This document shows positions 5,434-6,409 of a stretch of DNA of 6,409 nt, piece after piece. The position numbers were made by a program, and so were the translations under genes. The notes under the pieces were generated by a model. That model saw only the letters and a list, made by a program, of their open reading frames with translations, did no database searches and had not been told where the DNA came from. Every line of letters begins with the position of its first letter. Position 1 is the first letter of the stretch. The stretch covers positions 1 through 6,409 of the forward strand of contig JAITVW010000072.1 in the NCBI GenBank assembly GCA_031285605.1, in the 5' to 3' direction. Origin of the DNA: Fusobacteriales bacterium (GTDB taxonomy: Bacteria > Fusobacteriota > Fusobacteriia > Fusobacteriales > Leptotrichiaceae).

Positions 5434-5445
5434 CTCTTATGTACC

Positions 5446-6409
5446 TTACATATTCAATGCAAAATTTTCCTTACTATTTTTCAAAACCTCATGTGTATAC
5501 TCTTCTCTTATCTGTGATTGATACATTTTTGCATAAAGACCGTCTTTTTCCACAAGTTCTTCATGTATTCCTCTTTCCACTATACTCCCTTTATTCAAAA
5601 CTATAAGCTGATCTGCATGTTTTACCGTAGAAAGCCTGTGAGCAATAATAAATGTAGTTCTGTTTTGCGATATTACATTCAGAGCTTTTTGTATCATAAT
5701 TTCAGTTTCTGTATCAATATTTGCAGTGGCCTCGTCCAGTATTAATATTTCCGGATCATAAACCATTACCCTTGCAAAAGCAATAAGCTGTCTTTCGCCG
5801 ACAGAAAAGTTTCTTCCCATATCTTCTACTGATTCGTGTATGCCGTTCGGCTGTTTATCAATAAAGCTCTGTGCACCTATCCGGCTCATTATCTCAAGAA
5901 CTCTTTCTTCAGTAACATCATTATTATTAAAAGTTATATTTGAAAATAATGTCCCGCTGAAAAGTACAGGATCCTGAAGAACCATTCCCACATGGGCTCT
6001 GTATGTCTGTACAGGATAGTCCCTCAGAGATCTCCCATCTATTACAATATCGCCTTTCTGATAATCATAAAATCTAAGCAGAACATTCATAAGCGAACTT
6101 TTTCCGCTTCCTGTATGACCTACAATTCCTATTGTATTTCCGGCAGGTATATTGAGATTTATATTTTTTAAAACATAATTTTCATTATCATAAGCAAAAC
6201 TAAGATTTCTGAACTCCACATTTCCTTTCAATTCCGGATTTTCAGTACTAAACTCCAATTCCTTTGACGGAACATTCAAAAACATGTCAAATATTCTTCT
6301 CGCCGAAACCATTGCTCTTTCAAATTTGTTCAAAACCCCGAAAAACCAGAACAACGGTGCAAATGCACTGTCTACATACTGTACAAACGCAAATATTGTA
6401 CCTACTGAT
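5446..6409 (-). CDS. ABC exporter subunit (fused membrane and ATPase domains), 3' part only
   Basis: The reading frame is open to the window edge (first complete codon 6406-6408), so the start lies outside; 320 C-terminal residues are visible out of about 580-600 usual for half-exporters. Residues 1-45 are the end of the membrane domain, including VGTIFAFVQYVDSAFAPLFW and the coupling segment FERAMVSARRIFDMF. The nucleotide-binding domain follows: A-loop FAYDNENY, Walker A GHTGSGKSS (97-105), Q-loop VLQDPVLFSG (Gln145), signature FSVGERQ (201-207), Walker B ILILDE (221-226) with the catalytic Glu, D-loop ANIDTETE and switch IIAHRLST (His257). The intact Glu and His indicate a consensus ATP site. 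The DEATANIDTETE stretch is typical of YheH/BmrD/MdlB-like halves of heterodimeric multidrug or lipid exporters, whose partner gene would be expected just upstream, outside the window. The signature has Glu where Gln is usual. The substrate cannot be inferred. A strong terminator closes the gene. Confidence 0.95.
   Translation of the reverse strand, partial: SVGTIFAFVQYVDSAFAPLFWFFGVLNKFERAMVSARRIFDMFLNVPSKELEFSTENPELKGNVEFRNLSFAYDNENYVLKNINLNIPAGNTIGIVGHTGSGKSSLMNVLLRFYDYQKGDIVIDGRSLRDYPVQTYRAHVGMVLQDPVLFSGTLFSNITFNNNDVTEERVLEIMSRIGAQSFIDKQPNGIHESVEDMGRNFSVGERQLIAFARVMVYDPEILILDEATANIDTETEIMIQKALNVISQNRTTFIIAHRLSTVKHADQLIVLNKGSIVERGIHEELVEKDGLYAKMYQSQIREEYTHEVLKNSKENFALNM

Larger units (their letters stand above)
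5129..5445. other. A+T-rich gap between the amylase remnant and the ABC exporter gene
   Basis: No gene and no trace of the missing amylase catalytic domain is visible on either strand. The gap contains the SD of the remnant (5141-5145), a candidate -10 box (5176-5181), a small dyad AATTAGA-TT-TCTAATT (5382-5397) of uncertain meaning, and the exporter terminator (5409-5433). Poly-A and poly-T tracts are frequent. Confidence 0.6.

Overview
The window is a low-GC bacterial segment in which every gene I can support reads on the minus strand. Intergenic DNA is extremely A+T-rich and the coding DNA only moderately so. The gene set is proB-proA, a cytoplasmic-type alpha-amylase C-terminus, a heterodimer-type ABC exporter half and small exported proteins. 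Together with the composition this suggests a Fusobacteria-type genome (Leptotrichiaceae/Sebaldella-like) or a low-GC Firmicute. That assignment is an impression from protein character; no rRNA or marker gene is present.

Layout in the direction of transcription (high to low coordinates). (1) 6409-5446 is the C-terminal part of an ABC exporter subunit, cut by the window edge and closed by a clear intrinsic terminator (5409-5433). (2) 5445-5129 is a very A+T-rich gap with a possible weak promoter. (3) 5128-4904 encodes only the C-terminal beta domain of a glycosidase of the cytoplasmic alpha-amylase family, so it is a gene remnant. A 44-residue single-span membrane peptide (4893-4759) follows it 10 nt later. 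(4) 4680-4313 looks like a self-contained unit: a near-consensus promoter, a 65-residue protein of unknown function and a terminator. (5) 4220-269 is a probable operon: a promoter with two inverted repeats, proB, proA, and then two secreted paralogous proteins of unknown function (232 and 184 aa). It is closed by a 16-bp terminator hairpin. A possible 24-codon small ORF lies between the two paralogs.

ProB (glutamate 5-kinase) and ProA (glutamate-5-semialdehyde dehydrogenase) perform the first two steps of proline synthesis from glutamate; proC is not in the window. The two secreted proteins are spaced like operon partners of proA (15 nt gap, SD directly after the proA stop), but nothing in their sequence links them to proline. 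No mobile element, CRISPR array, tRNA or rRNA is visible. The points most worth a second look are the proBA-linked secreted paralogs, the decayed amylase locus with its membrane peptide, the dyads in the proB leader and the orphan 65-aa gene. I do not see a convincing new multi-gene system.
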